Shown: one piece after another, positions 1 to 8,622 of the stretch
How the letters are laid out: each line of letters begins with the position of its first letter
Numbering within the stretch: position 1 is the first letter of the stretch
Assembly: GCA_030428835.1 (NCBI GenBank)
Contig: JAUIEP010000013.1
Coordinates: 1 to 59,747 of the forward strand
Direction of reading: 5' to 3'
Source: Gammaproteobacteria bacterium
GTDB taxonomy: Bacteria > Pseudomonadota > Gammaproteobacteria > Pseudomonadales > Halieaceae
Length of the DNA stretch: 59,747 bases
Translations under genes and position numbers: made by a program
The notes under the pieces: model-generated
What the model was told of the DNA's origin: nothing
Seen by the model: the letters and a program-made list of their open reading frames with translations, nothing else
Database searches by the model: none

Positions 1-1010
1 TGAACATCATGCGCGGCTGTTTCGGGGGTTGCACGTTCTGCTCCATCACGGAACACGAGGGGCGCATTATCCAGAACCGCTCGGAGGAGTCGGTCCTGCG
101 CGAGATCGAGCGCATCCGCGATACCTCCCCCGCATTCACCGGCGTGATCTCGGACCTCGGGGGGCCCACGGCAAACATGTGGCGGCTCGCCTGCAAAAGC
201 GCGGAGATCGAGGCCGCCTGCCGCAAGCTGAGCTGTGTCTTCCCCGGCATCTGCAAGAATCTCGAGACCGACCAGACACCCCTCGTGCAGCTCTACCGCA
301 AAGCGCGCGAGGTACCCGGGGTCAAGAAGGTATTGATCGCTTCCGGCCTGCGCTACGACCTCGCGGTACAGACCCCAGAATACGTCAGGGAGCTGGTGAC
401 CCACCACGTCGGCGGCTACCTGAAGATCGCACCCGAGCACACGGAAGACGGCCCGCTGGACAAGATGATGAAGCCGGGTATCGGCAGCTATGAACGCTTT
501 CGGCGACTCTTCGAAAAATACTCGAAAGAGGCGGGCAAGGAGCAATACCTGATCCCCTACTTCATCGCGGCCCATCCCGGCACTACCGACGAAGACATGC
601 TCAACCTGGCGCTCTGGTTGAAGCGCAACCGGTTCCGCGCGGACCAGGTGCAGACCTTCTACCCATCGCCGATGGCAACAGCGACGGCGATGTACCACTC
701 CGGCAGCAATCCCTTGCGGCCCGTACGTCGCGACGGCGAGGAACTGCCGCGCGTGCGCAGCCTCGGCCAGCGCCGCCTGCACAAGGCCTTCCTGCGCTAC
801 CACGATCCGGATAACTGGCCGGCGTTGCGCACCGCGCTCAAGAAGATGGGGCGCGCCGACCTGATCGGCAACGGCGAGCACCACCTCGTCCCCTCCCGGC
901 AACCGCCGCGGCGCCACGCCAGGGTGCCCGCGGGAGACCGACCCTTCGCCACCCAGCACACACGGGCCGAGCAGCGCAAGCCGACCCGCGGCGGTCGCGG
1001 GCGGCGCTGA
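1..1010 (+). CDS. ygiQ: YgiQ family radical SAM protein, 5' partial
   Basis: The reading frame is open from the window's left edge (first complete codon at 3), so the N-terminus is missing and 336 residues are visible. The radical SAM cluster motif C-x3-C-x2-C (CFGGCTFC) lies at the very start, followed by the YgiQ/UPF0313 core, including [16 protein letters not shown] and the DUF3362-type segment around [20 protein letters not shown]. Full-length YgiQ proteins run to about 700 residues, so roughly half is present. The last ~45 residues are an Arg/Pro-rich tail after HHLVPS, a common low-complexity ending in this family. Substrate and reaction are unknown; the motifs only support a [4Fe-4S]/SAM-dependent enzyme. 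It ends 56 bp before the YtfJ-like gene on the same strand. Confidence 0.9.
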   Translation, partial: NIMRGCFGGCTFCSITEHEGRIIQNRSEESVLREIERIRDTSPAFTGVISDLGGPTANMWRLACKSAEIEAACRKLSCVFPGICKNLETDQTPLVQLYRKAREVPGVKKVLIASGLRYDLAVQTPEYVRELVTHHVGGYLKIAPEHTEDGPLDKMMKPGIGSYERFRRLFEKYSKEAGKEQYLIPYFIAAHPGTTDEDMLNLALWLKRNRFRADQVQTFYPSPMATATAMYHSGSNPLRPVRRDGEELPRVRSLGQRRLHKAFLRYHDPDNWPALRTALKKMGRADLIGNGEHHLVPSRQPPRRHARVPAGDRPFATQHTRAEQRKPTRGGRGRR

Positions 1011-1066
1011 ATCGTCTATACTGCCGGTCGCATCTTCTATCCCGCAAAACTGTACTGGAGACCCAC

Positions 1067-1627
1067 GTGAAACTGTTGCAATCCCTGCTGCTTGCCACGA
1101 GCTGCCTCATCGCCAGCGCGACCATTGCCTCCGGCTCGCTCTCCGTCGGCGGCACCGTCCCGCCCCTCAAGATCGACGACCGGGGCGAAATTATCCTGCA
1201 GGGTGACGATGTGGACTACACACCCTGGGATTCCGGCCGGCTGCGCGACGGGGTCCACGTGGTGCAGTACATCGGTGCCACCATGGGCGACAAGGACAAG
1301 TTCAAGCCGCTCACCGACAGGATCGAACAGGAGTTCGAGCCCGGCAGCGTAACCGTGACAACGCTCATCAATATGGACGCCGCCCTCTGGGGAACCGGCG
1401 GGTTCGTGGCTGCCGAGATCAAGAAGAACAAGCAGGCCTATCCCCAGGCCATCATCGTCCTCGACGAGGACGGTATCGGCACGGATATCTGGGGCCTCGG
1501 CGAGGACGGCATCGCACTGCTGATCATCGACCGCGAGGGCGTGGTGCGCTACGTGGCCAAGGAGGGCCTGGACCAGAAAACACTCGCCGAATCGCTCGAC
1601 CTCCTGCGCACCCAGGTGGGCGGATAG
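1067..1627 (+). CDS. YtfJ-like periplasmic protein
   Basis: A 186-residue protein with a GTG start at 1067 preceded by TGGAG at 1056-1060. The N-terminus has a classical signal peptide (basic MKLLQS, then a hydrophobic stretch ending ASG near residue 23), so export to the periplasm is expected. The body matches the YtfJ family, a thioredoxin-fold relative: a G..PPL segment near residue 30, VVQYIGATMGDK near residue 65, and a C-terminal LLIIDREGVVRYVAKEGL strand pair typical of the fold. No CxxC redox motif is present, as is usual in YtfJ, so a thiol oxidoreductase role is not supported. Function is unknown. The next gene starts 75 bp downstream. Confidence 0.85.
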   Translation: MKLLQSLLLATSCLIASATIASGSLSVGGTVPPLKIDDRGEIILQGDDVDYTPWDSGRLRDGVHVVQYIGATMGDKDKFKPLTDRIEQEFEPGSVTVTTLINMDAALWGTGGFVAAEIKKNKQAYPQAIIVLDEDGIGTDIWGLGEDGIALLIIDREGVVRYVAKEGLDQKTLAESLDLLRTQVGG

Positions 1628-1702
1628 AACCCGCGCCGGAACAATTTTGTGCACTGACCCGTGAGGCCGCTTCGATTATCATAGCGCCCTCACGGAGTCC
1701 CT

Positions 1703-2845
1703 ATGAACAAGAAAGTCCTGTACCCGGTCGTCGCGCTCCTGCTGGGCCTCGGCCTCGCGGTGGTTATAGGCAGCAACAAGCCTGAGCTCCACCCGGAACC
1801 GATCGAGCCCATGCCGACAGTGGTGCGGGTCGTGCCGGCCAAGGTGCACGCGGAGCACCTCACCGTGCGTTCCCAGGGTACCGTGCAGCCGCGCAGCCAG
1901 AGCGAACTGATCCCGGAAGTCACCGGTATCGTCAACTGGATATCCCCCTCGCTGGTCAGCGGCGGTGCCTTCCGCGCCGGCGACGTCCTGCTGCGTATCG
2001 ACGACGCGGACTACCGCACACAACTGCAGCGCAGTGAGGCGGCGTTCAAGCGCGCCGGGGTCGAGCGGACCTTCGCCAAGGATGAACTGGACAGGCTCGT
2101 CAGCCTGTACGAGCGCCAGCTCGCGAGCCAGCAGCAGCTCGACAACGCGCGGCGCACCGCGAGCATCAGCGACGCCAACCTCGCCGAGGCCGAGGCCGCG
2201 CTCGAGCAGGCGCGCCGCGACCTCGATCGCACCGAGCTGAAAGCGCCCTTCGACGGCCTCGTGCGCAGCGAGCATGTTGACCTCGGCCAGTTCATTACCC
2301 GGGGCCAGAGTATCGGTACTATCTATGCCACGGACTACGTCGAGATAAGGCTGCCCATCTCGGCGGACCAGCTCGCCTATCTCGGCCTGCCCATCGCGAC
2401 GCGCGGACTGATTCCCGACGAATTGCGGCCGCCGGTCACGATCGCCACCGATTTCGGTGACACACGGCTACTCTGGGACGGCGAGCTCACCCGCCTCGAA
2501 GCGGAGGTCGACGAGCGCTCCCGCATGGTCTACGGCGTTACACGCCTGCGCCTCGACGACGACAGCGAATCGCCGATCCTGCCAGTGGGCATGTTTGTCC
2601 AGGCGGAGATCCGCGGCGCATTGGTGGACAACGTTATCCGGCTGCCCCGCTCCGCGATGCGGGACCACAACCAGGTACTGGTGGTGGACGCCGAGAACAG
2701 GCTGCAGTTCCGGCAGGTCTCCCTGCTGCGCCTCGAACACGATGACATCCTGGTCAGCAAGGGACTCGAGGATGGCGAGCTTGTCTGCATTTCGCCCCTG
2801 CAGACCGTGGTCGAGGGCATGCACGTCGAACCGTTGCAGGAGTAG
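1703..2845 (+). CDS. RND efflux periplasmic adaptor (membrane fusion protein)
   Basis: 380 residues, ATG start at 1703 after CGGAG. An N-terminal membrane anchor (VVALLLGLGLAVVIG) is followed by the HlyD/AcrA plan: a beta-strand pair with SQGTVQPRSQSELIPEV, a lipoyl-like half ending in DVLLRIDDADYRTQL, an alpha-helical hairpin (residues ~110-180, rich in Q, E, A, R), and the second lipoyl half DRTELKAPFDGLVRSEHVD with GQFITRGQSIG. Beta-barrel and membrane-proximal domains follow. It links an inner-membrane RND pump to an outer-membrane channel. The pump gene begins 10 bp after its stop, so the pair is translationally close. No outer-membrane factor gene is visible; the pump may use a shared TolC-type protein. 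The substrate cannot be read from the sequence. Confidence 0.93.
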   Translation: MNKKVLYPVVALLLGLGLAVVIGSNKPELHPEPIEPMPTVVRVVPAKVHAEHLTVRSQGTVQPRSQSELIPEVTGIVNWISPSLVSGGAFRAGDVLLRIDDADYRTQLQRSEAAFKRAGVERTFAKDELDRLVSLYERQLASQQQLDNARRTASISDANLAEAEAALEQARRDLDRTELKAPFDGLVRSEHVDLGQFITRGQSIGTIYATDYVEIRLPISADQLAYLGLPIATRGLIPDELRPPVTIATDFGDTRLLWDGELTRLEAEVDERSRMVYGVTRLRLDDDSESPILPVGMFVQAEIRGALVDNVIRLPRSAMRDHNQVLVVDAENRLQFRQVSLLRLEHDDILVSKGLEDGELVCISPLQTVVEGMHVEPLQE

Positions 2846-2855
2846 GCGCGAGACG

Positions 2856-5800
2856 ATGCACAGACTTATCGACTGGTTCGTGCACAACCCGGTCGCCGCG
2901 AATCTCCTGATGATGATTCTGGTGGCCAGCGGCCTGCTCGCGCTGCCCAATATCCACCAGGAAGAGTTCCCCACCGTCGATGTCGACGCGGTGAATGTGC
3001 GCGTGCCCTATCTCGGGGCGGCACCGGAGGAGGTGGAGAGCGCCGTCTGCGTGCGCATCGAGGAGGCGGTGGAAGGCACGGAGGGCATCGATCGCATCAC
3101 CTCGGAGGCCTCCGAGGGCTTCTGCAGCGTCACGCTCGAACTCGTGGCGGGCGTCGACAGGACCAAGGTAGCCAACGACATCAAGAGCAAGGTCGATGCC
3201 ATCGACGCGTTTCCCGCCGAGACCGAGCAGCCGGTCACCGCCGAGATCACCATACTCGCCACCGTGCTGAACATCGCCGTCTCCGGCAAGGCGGACGAGC
3301 GCACCCTGAAGCTCATCGGCCAGCGCATGCGCGACGACATGGCCGCGCTGCCGGGCGTATCGCAGGTGGAGTTGCAGTTCGCCCGCCCCTACGAGATCTC
3401 CGTGGAAGTCTCGGAGCAGACGCTGCGGCGCCACGGCCTGACCCTCGAGGCCATCGGCCGCGCCATCGCACAGAGCTCGCTCAACATCCCGGGCGGCTCG
3501 GTCAATACGCGCGGCGGCGAAATCCTGCTGCGCACGAAGGGCCAGGCCTACAGCGGCCAGGAATTCGAGGATATCGTCGTGCTGACCCGCACCGACGGCA
3601 CCAGCGTCACCCTGGGCGAGATCGCCACGGTCGTCGACGGCTTCGAGGAGAGCGACCTCCAGGCGCGCTTCGACGGTGACCCGGCGGTCTTCCTGAAGGT
3701 GTCGCGCGTCGGGGAAGAGGACATCATGAACATCGCCTCCCGGGTCAAGGACTACCTTGAGCAGGCGCGCCGGGAAGTGCCCGAGGGCATCGCGATCACT
3801 ATCTGGCAGGACGAATCCCAGGACCTCGTGGACCGGCTCGATTCGCTCGTCAAGAACGCGCGCAGCGGCCTGGTGCTCGTGCTGCTGGCGCTGACCCTGT
3901 TCCTGCGCTTCCGGCTGGCGCTGTGGGTCGCGGCGGGCATCCCCGTCGCACTCCTCGGGACAATAGCCATGTTCCCACTGACGGGTATCTCGATCAGCAC
4001 GGTATCCGTGATGGCCTTCATCCTCGTCCTGGGCATACTGGTCGATGACGCGATCGTCGTCGGTGAGCGCATCTACGCACACGAGCAGTCCGGCCTGCCG
4101 GGACCCGTGGCCGCATCCCGGGGCACGCACGAGGTCTCGCTGCCGGTATTCTTCGGCGTGCTAACGACCATGGCGACGTTCATTCCCGTCATCAACATTC
4201 CCGGCCCCATGGGCAGCTTCTACCAGCCCCTGGGCTACGCGGTGATCATCGCCCTCGCCTTCTCTATCCTCGAGTCCCAGTTGATCCTGCCGTGCCACCT
4301 GGCTCACCGCAGGGCGGAACGCACCAGGGGCGGCAACCGCGCGATGGACGCCTGGCTGTCGGTGCAGGAGCGCATCTCCGGCTCCCTCGAAATCGCGGCG
4401 ACGAAGTATTACCAGCCCGCGGTCAATGCCGCACTGGAATGGCGTTACCTCACCCTCGCCCTCGGCGTCGTCGTGCTGGCGCTGGCAATCTCTCTGTTCG
4501 CGAGCGGGCGGATCCAGTTCCAGTTCTTTCCGGGCATCGAGGGCACCAACCTGTACGCGGCGCTCACGATGCCCGAGGGCACACCGGTGGAGGATACCGC
4601 GCGCGCCGTGCGGCAACTCGAAGGCGCCGCCGAGGCGCTGCGCGCCGAACTCGATGCCGACCATGCGACCGGCGAGGAAAGCATGATCAAGCACACGCTC
4701 GCCAGCATCGGCGCGTTCATTCCCAAGGGCAGCATCGGGTTTACCGCCAGCAGTGCGCAGAGCAACATCGCCGAGGTGGGTGTGGAGTTGAACCTGCCGC
4801 GCAACTATTCCGGTGTCTCGACGCAGACTTTCGCCGCCCGCTGGCGCGAACTCACAGGCGGCATCCCGGACGCGGTCGAACTGACCTTCACCTCCGAGGC
4901 CTTCGGTATCGGCGACGCGATTTCTTTCGAATTATTCGGGCGCGACTTCGACGAACTGCGTTCGATCGCGGCGGAGGTGCGCATCGCCCTCGGGACATTT
5001 CCCGGTGTAGTGGACGCCACCGACTCGTTCCGGGCGGGCAAGCAGGAGGTGCAACTGACGCTGTTGCCGGAAGCGCGACACCTCGGCATCACCCTGAACG
5101 ACCTGGGGCAGCAGATCCGCCAGGCGTTTTACGGCTTCGAGGCGCAGCGCGTGCAACGCGGCAAGGACGATATCAGGGTCATGGTGCGCTACCCGGAAGA
5201 CGAGCGCCACTCCCTCGGCGACCTGGAAAACATGCGCATCCGGACCGCGGACGGCACGGAGGTACCCTTTTCCAGCGTCGCGCGCGCGGAGCTCGCCCGC
5301 GGTTACACCACGATCCGCCGCGTCGACGGCAACCGCGTGGTCACCGTGACGGCAGACGTCGATCGCAGCATCAACACACCCGAAACCGTCATCGAGGCCA
5401 TACAGGCCAACATCATGCCGGACGCCCTCAGCCGCCACCCCGGGGTGACCTACGCCCTGTCCGGGGAGGCGGAGGAACGCACCGAGTCGATGGGGGCACT
5501 GCTCAGCACCAGCGCACTGGCGCTGCTGATCATTTTCGCGTTGCTCGCCATCCCCCTCCAATCCTACCTGCAGCCGCTGGTCATCATGAGCGTGATACCG
5601 TTCGGCATGGTCGGTGCCATCCTGGGGCACCTGATCATGGGAATGGACCTGGTCTTTTTCTCGCTGCTGGGGATAGTTGCCCTCGCGGGCGTGGTCGTGA
5701 ACTCAAGTTTGGTACTGGTGGACAACATCAACCGGCAGCGGGCGGCCGGCAAGCCACTCGAATGGGCGGTGAGCCACGCGGGCACGCAGCGGTTCCGCCC

Positions 5801-6059
5801 GATCATACTGACGAGCATCACGACATTCCTCGGACTGACGCCGATCATGCTCGACACCACCATTTCGACCCACATCTTCCGTCCCATGGCCATTTCCCTG
5901 GCCTACGGGGTGCTGGTCGGCACGGTGATCACCCTCTTCCTGGTCCCCTGCCTGTACCTCGTGCTGGAGGATTTCCAGCGCTTGCGGGGTCGGCCGGACC
6001 CGCACCTGGCGAGCGGGGACGACAGCGCCGGCGCGCCCGTCGCAACCGGCGCCTCATAG
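2856..6059 (+). CDS. RND family efflux transporter permease
   Basis: 1067 residues from the ATG at 2856. The open frame extends further upstream but overlaps the adaptor gene, and MHRLIDWFVHNPVAANLLMM is the expected RND N-terminus (an amphipathic segment leading into TM1). The layout is TM1, porter domain ~40-330, TM2-6 with LGILVDDAIVVGERIY in TM4 (the two adjacent Asp residues being the proton-relay pair), then a second porter half and TM8-12 ending FLVPCLYLVLEDF. It most resembles the MexF/heavy-metal-type 'efflux RND transporter permease' subfamily common in marine gammaproteobacteria. It works with the adaptor just upstream. Substrate specificity is unknown, and no dedicated regulator adjoins it. 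Confidence 0.93.
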   Translation: MHRLIDWFVHNPVAANLLMMILVASGLLALPNIHQEEFPTVDVDAVNVRVPYLGAAPEEVESAVCVRIEEAVEGTEGIDRITSEASEGFCSVTLELVAGVDRTKVANDIKSKVDAIDAFPAETEQPVTAEITILATVLNIAVSGKADERTLKLIGQRMRDDMAALPGVSQVELQFARPYEISVEVSEQTLRRHGLTLEAIGRAIAQSSLNIPGGSVNTRGGEILLRTKGQAYSGQEFEDIVVLTRTDGTSVTLGEIATVVDGFEESDLQARFDGDPAVFLKVSRVGEEDIMNIASRVKDYLEQARREVPEGIAITIWQDESQDLVDRLDSLVKNARSGLVLVLLALTLFLRFRLALWVAAGIPVALLGTIAMFPLTGISISTVSVMAFILVLGILVDDAIVVGERIYAHEQSGLPGPVAASRGTHEVSLPVFFGVLTTMATFIPVINIPGPMGSFYQPLGYAVIIALAFSILESQLILPCHLAHRRAERTRGGNRAMDAWLSVQERISGSLEIAATKYYQPAVNAALEWRYLTLALGVVVLALAISLFASGRIQFQFFPGIEGTNLYAALTMPEGTPVEDTARAVRQLEGAAEALRAELDADHATGEESMIKHTLASIGAFIPKGSIGFTASSAQSNIAEVGVELNLPRNYSGVSTQTFAARWRELTGGIPDAVELTFTSEAFGIGDAISFELFGRDFDELRSIAAEVRIALGTFPGVVDATDSFRAGKQEVQLTLLPEARHLGITLNDLGQQIRQAFYGFEAQRVQRGKDDIRVMVRYPEDERHSLGDLENMRIRTADGTEVPFSSVARAELARGYTTIRRVDGNRVVTVTADVDRSINTPETVIEAIQANIMPDALSRHPGVTYALSGEAEERTESMGALLSTSALALLIIFALLAIPLQSYLQPLVIMSVIPFGMVGAILGHLIMGMDLVFFSLLGIVALAGVVVNSSLVLVDNINRQRAAGKPLEWAVSHAGTQRFRPIILTSITTFLGLTPIMLDTTISTHIFRPMAISLAYGVLVGTVITLFLVPCLYLVLEDFQRLRGRPDPHLASGDDSAGAPVATGAS

Positions 6060-6092
6060 AGATTGGCAATTGGCTGCTTTGAATTAATTGAT

Positions 6093-6121
6093 TTGTCATC
6101 GCCATCCACGTGTACTAATTT
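6093..6121 (+). promoter_or_regulatory. Predicted sigma-70 promoter of the rubrerythrin cassette
   Basis: TTGTCA at 6093-6098 and TAATTT at 6116-6121 are separated by 17 bp in the 134-bp gap between the RND pump and the rubrerythrin gene. The gap is AT-richer than its surroundings. A strong ribosome binding site (AAGGAGAGG) sits just before the ATG at 6194. The promoter is a match by eye only. Confidence 0.45.
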
Positions 6122-6193
6122 ACTAGCATCCGCTCACTGGGCGGTGTCGACACTCAACAGTACACAACAGTCAGTAAGGTAAGGAGAGGACAC

Positions 6194-6613
6194 ATGTCAC
6201 TCAAAGGTAGTCAGACTGAACAGAATCTGAAGGACGCGTTCGCGGGCGAGTCCCAGGCCAACAGGCGCTATCTGTATTTCGCCGCCAAGGCCGATGTGGA
6301 GGGCTACAACGACGTCGCAGCCGTGTTCCGCTCCACCGCCGAGGGCGAGACCGGCCACGCGCACGGCCACCTCGAGTACCTCGAAGAGACCGGTGACCCG
6401 GCTACCGGCCTGCCGATCGGCAGCACGTCCGACAACCTCAAGGCGGCGATTGCCGGTGAGACCCACGAGTACACCGACATGTACCCGGGCATGGCCAAGA
6501 CGGCTCGCGACGAGAATTTCGACGAGATCGCCGACTGGATGGAAACGCTGGCCAAGGCCGAGCGCAGCCACGCCAACCGCTTCCAGAAAGCCCTGGACTC
6601 CCTCGACGACTGA
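6194..6613 (+). CDS. Rubrerythrin-family protein without rubredoxin domain
   Basis: 139 residues forming a four-helix ferritin-like domain. Likely diiron ligands are Glu19 (AGESQAN), Glu52-x-x-His55 (EGETGHAH), Glu89 (AGETHEY) and Glu123-x-x-His126 (AERSHAN), the usual rubrerythrin arrangement. Classical rubrerythrins carry a C-terminal rubredoxin domain with CxxC pairs; this one ends after the helical bundle and has no cysteine, so it needs an external electron donor if it acts as a peroxidase. The following gene encodes an eight-cysteine ferredoxin-type protein, an obvious candidate donor by context. Role in peroxide reduction or iron handling is inferred from the family. It is preceded by a strong Shine-Dalgarno and a probable promoter. 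Confidence 0.92.
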   Translation: MSLKGSQTEQNLKDAFAGESQANRRYLYFAAKADVEGYNDVAAVFRSTAEGETGHAHGHLEYLEETGDPATGLPIGSTSDNLKAAIAGETHEYTDMYPGMAKTARDENFDEIADWMETLAKAERSHANRFQKALDSLDD

Positions 6614-6691
6614 TCGTCACCCGGCCGGCCCGCCGGGCCGGCCAACTACCATCCACTACCAGCGCCTGATGTAATTCCGGGGGACGAAACC

Positions 6692-8017
6692 GTGAGAGAA
6701 GGAAGCCTGGAGGCACCCACCCGCCACCCACTGGACTGGCGCTCCGACACGTTCTGGGATCGCGAGGATCTCGAGCGGGAACTGGAGCGGGTCTACGACA
6801 TCTGCCACGGCTGCCGTCGCTGTGTCAGCCTGTGCGAGTCCTTCCCCACCCTATTCGACCTGGTCGACGAATCCGAGACCATGGAGGTGGACGGGGTCGC
6901 CAAGGCCGACTACCAGAAGGTCGCGGACCAGTGCTACCTGTGCGACCTGTGTTACATGACCAAGTGTCCCTACGTGCCGCCGCACGAGTGGAATGTCGAC
7001 TTCCCCCACCTCATGCTGCGCGCCAAGGCCGTGAAGTTCCGCGAGGGGGGCGCACGCACGCGGGACAGGCTGCTCACCAGTACGGACACCGTCTTCAAGG
7101 CCGCCTCCATCCCTCTGGTCGACGTCACCATCAACGCCCTCAACGGCAATGCCGGCGTGCGCAAGGTGATAGAGAAGGTCACCGGCATCCATCACGAGGC
7201 CCCTGTTCCCAGGTTCCACAGCCGCACCCTGCGCAAGCAGGTAAAGCCCTTGCTGCGACCGGCGCAGCCGACGCGCGTCGGGGAGACCTCGGGCAAGGTC
7301 GCGCTGTACGCCACCTGTTACGGCAACTACAGCAACCCCGATATCGGGGCGGATTTCGTCAAGGTGTTCCAGCACAACGGCATGCACATCGACGTGATCG
7401 AGAAGGAGGCCTGCTGCGGCATGCCGAAGCTCGAACTCGGGGATCTCGACGCGGTCGACCGCCTGAAACAGGCCAATATTCCGCTGCTCGCAAAACTGGT
7501 GGACGACGGCTACGACCTCATCGCGCCGATCCCGTCCTGCGTACTCATGTACAAGCAGGAACTGCCGCTCATGTACCCGGACGACGCCGATGTAGCCAAG
7601 GTACAGGCGGCGTTTTACGACCCCTTCGAGTACCTGTGGCTGCGCCACAAGGGCGACGCGCTGGATACCGGGTTTACGTCGGAGCTGGGCAGCGTCGCTT
7701 ACCAGGCGGCCTGTCACCAGCGGGTCCAGAACATCGGGCCCAAGACCCGCGATGTCCTCAGCCTCGTGCCCGGCACGGAGGTGACGGTGCTGGAGCGCTG
7801 CTCCGGCCACGACGGCACCTACGCGGTCAAGGCCGAGACCCATGACAAGGCAGTGAAGATTGCGCGCCCCGTGGTGCGCAAGATCGACCAGCAGGCGCCC
7901 GCCCACTTCACCAGCGACTGCCCCATGGCGGGCACCCACCTCGCGAACCTCGCGGACAGCGTCGAAGCGGCGGAGCATCCCATGACGCTGCTGCGCAAAG
8001 CCTACGGACTGGAGTAA
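6692..8017 (+). CDS. Heterodisulfide-reductase/GlpC-like Fe-S protein
   Basis: 441 residues, GTG start at 6692 after GGGGG. The N-terminus has two [4Fe-4S] sites: Cys38/41/44/48 (CHGCRRCVSLC) and Cys81/84/87/92 followed by Pro (CYLCDLCYMTKCP). The C-terminal half has two cysteine-rich CCG-type domains as in HdrB/HdrD and GlpC: LYATCYGNYSNPDIG with EKEACCGMPKLE, and YQAACHQRVQNIGPKT with LERCSGHDG. There are no membrane segments, so a soluble electron-transfer protein is expected. It sits between a rubrerythrin that lacks its rubredoxin domain and a DUF3501 gene (2-bp gap), so a shared redox role is likely. It might reduce the rubrerythrin, but this is inference from context. Confidence 0.85.
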   Translation: MREGSLEAPTRHPLDWRSDTFWDREDLERELERVYDICHGCRRCVSLCESFPTLFDLVDESETMEVDGVAKADYQKVADQCYLCDLCYMTKCPYVPPHEWNVDFPHLMLRAKAVKFREGGARTRDRLLTSTDTVFKAASIPLVDVTINALNGNAGVRKVIEKVTGIHHEAPVPRFHSRTLRKQVKPLLRPAQPTRVGETSGKVALYATCYGNYSNPDIGADFVKVFQHNGMHIDVIEKEACCGMPKLELGDLDAVDRLKQANIPLLAKLVDDGYDLIAPIPSCVLMYKQELPLMYPDDADVAKVQAAFYDPFEYLWLRHKGDALDTGFTSELGSVAYQAACHQRVQNIGPKTRDVLSLVPGTEVTVLERCSGHDGTYAVKAETHDKAVKIARPVVRKIDQQAPAHFTSDCPMAGTHLANLADSVEAAEHPMTLLRKAYGLE

Positions 8018-8019
8018 TC

Positions 8020-8622
8020 ATGATGAAGCCCCTCGACCGCGCCGACCTGTGGTCACTGGAAGAATACGCCGAACAGCGCCCCGCGTTCCGCAGCCGGGTG
8101 ATGGAGCACAAGAAGAACCGGCAGGTGGCCCTGGGTGAGAATGCCCGCCTGTATTTCGAGGACAGGCTGACCATCCACTACCAGATACAGGAAATGCTGC
8201 GCATCGAGAAAGTATTCGAGGCGGCCGGCATCGTGGAGGAACTGGACGCCTATAACCCGCTTATCCCAGACGGCAGCAACTGGAAAGCGACCTTCATGCT
8301 CGAGTATGCGGACCCCGTGGAGCGCGAGGCGGCACTGGCCAGGCTGGTCGGGGTGGAGGATCGCGTCTGGTTGCGGGTGCAGGACTGCGAGACGATCTAC
8401 CCGATCGCGGACGAGGACCTGGAACGCGACAACGCGCAGAAAACCTCCTCCGTCCACTTCCTGCGTTTCGAACTGACGCCGAGTATGGTTCGCGCCGTGC
8501 ATGCCGGAGCAGGCATCCAGGCGGGCATCGATCACCCCGAGTACAGCATTGGCCCCGTCGAGCTGGACGAGGGGGTGCGGCAGTCGCTGGCCGCAGACCT
8601 GGACTCAGTCGCCCTCAACTAG
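8020..8622 (+). CDS. DUF3501 family protein
   Basis: 200 residues starting at the ATG at 8020 (a second ATG follows immediately), 2 bp after the Fe-S protein's stop, so the two are probably translationally coupled. The sequence matches the DUF3501 pattern: a basic N-terminal part (RVMEHKKNRQVALGENARLYFED), then LTIHYQIQEMLRIEK, LIPDGSNWKATFMLEY, and VHFLRFELTPSMVRA near residue 145. No cofactor motif, signal peptide or membrane segment is seen. The family has no established biochemical function that I know of; its repeated association with rubrerythrin and Fe-S oxidoreductase genes suggests a role in the same redox process. Its last 8 bp overlap the end of convergent hrpB. Confidence 0.85.
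   Translation: MMKPLDRADLWSLEEYAEQRPAFRSRVMEHKKNRQVALGENARLYFEDRLTIHYQIQEMLRIEKVFEAAGIVEELDAYNPLIPDGSNWKATFMLEYADPVEREAALARLVGVEDRVWLRVQDCETIYPIADEDLERDNAQKTSSVHFLRFELTPSMVRAVHAGAGIQAGIDHPEYSIGPVELDEGVRQSLAADLDSVALN

Noticed and set aside
4292-6082. 596-residue ORF in another frame of the RND pump gene
   Set aside because: Overlaps the pump fully and is made of Arg, Gly, His and Pro without domains.
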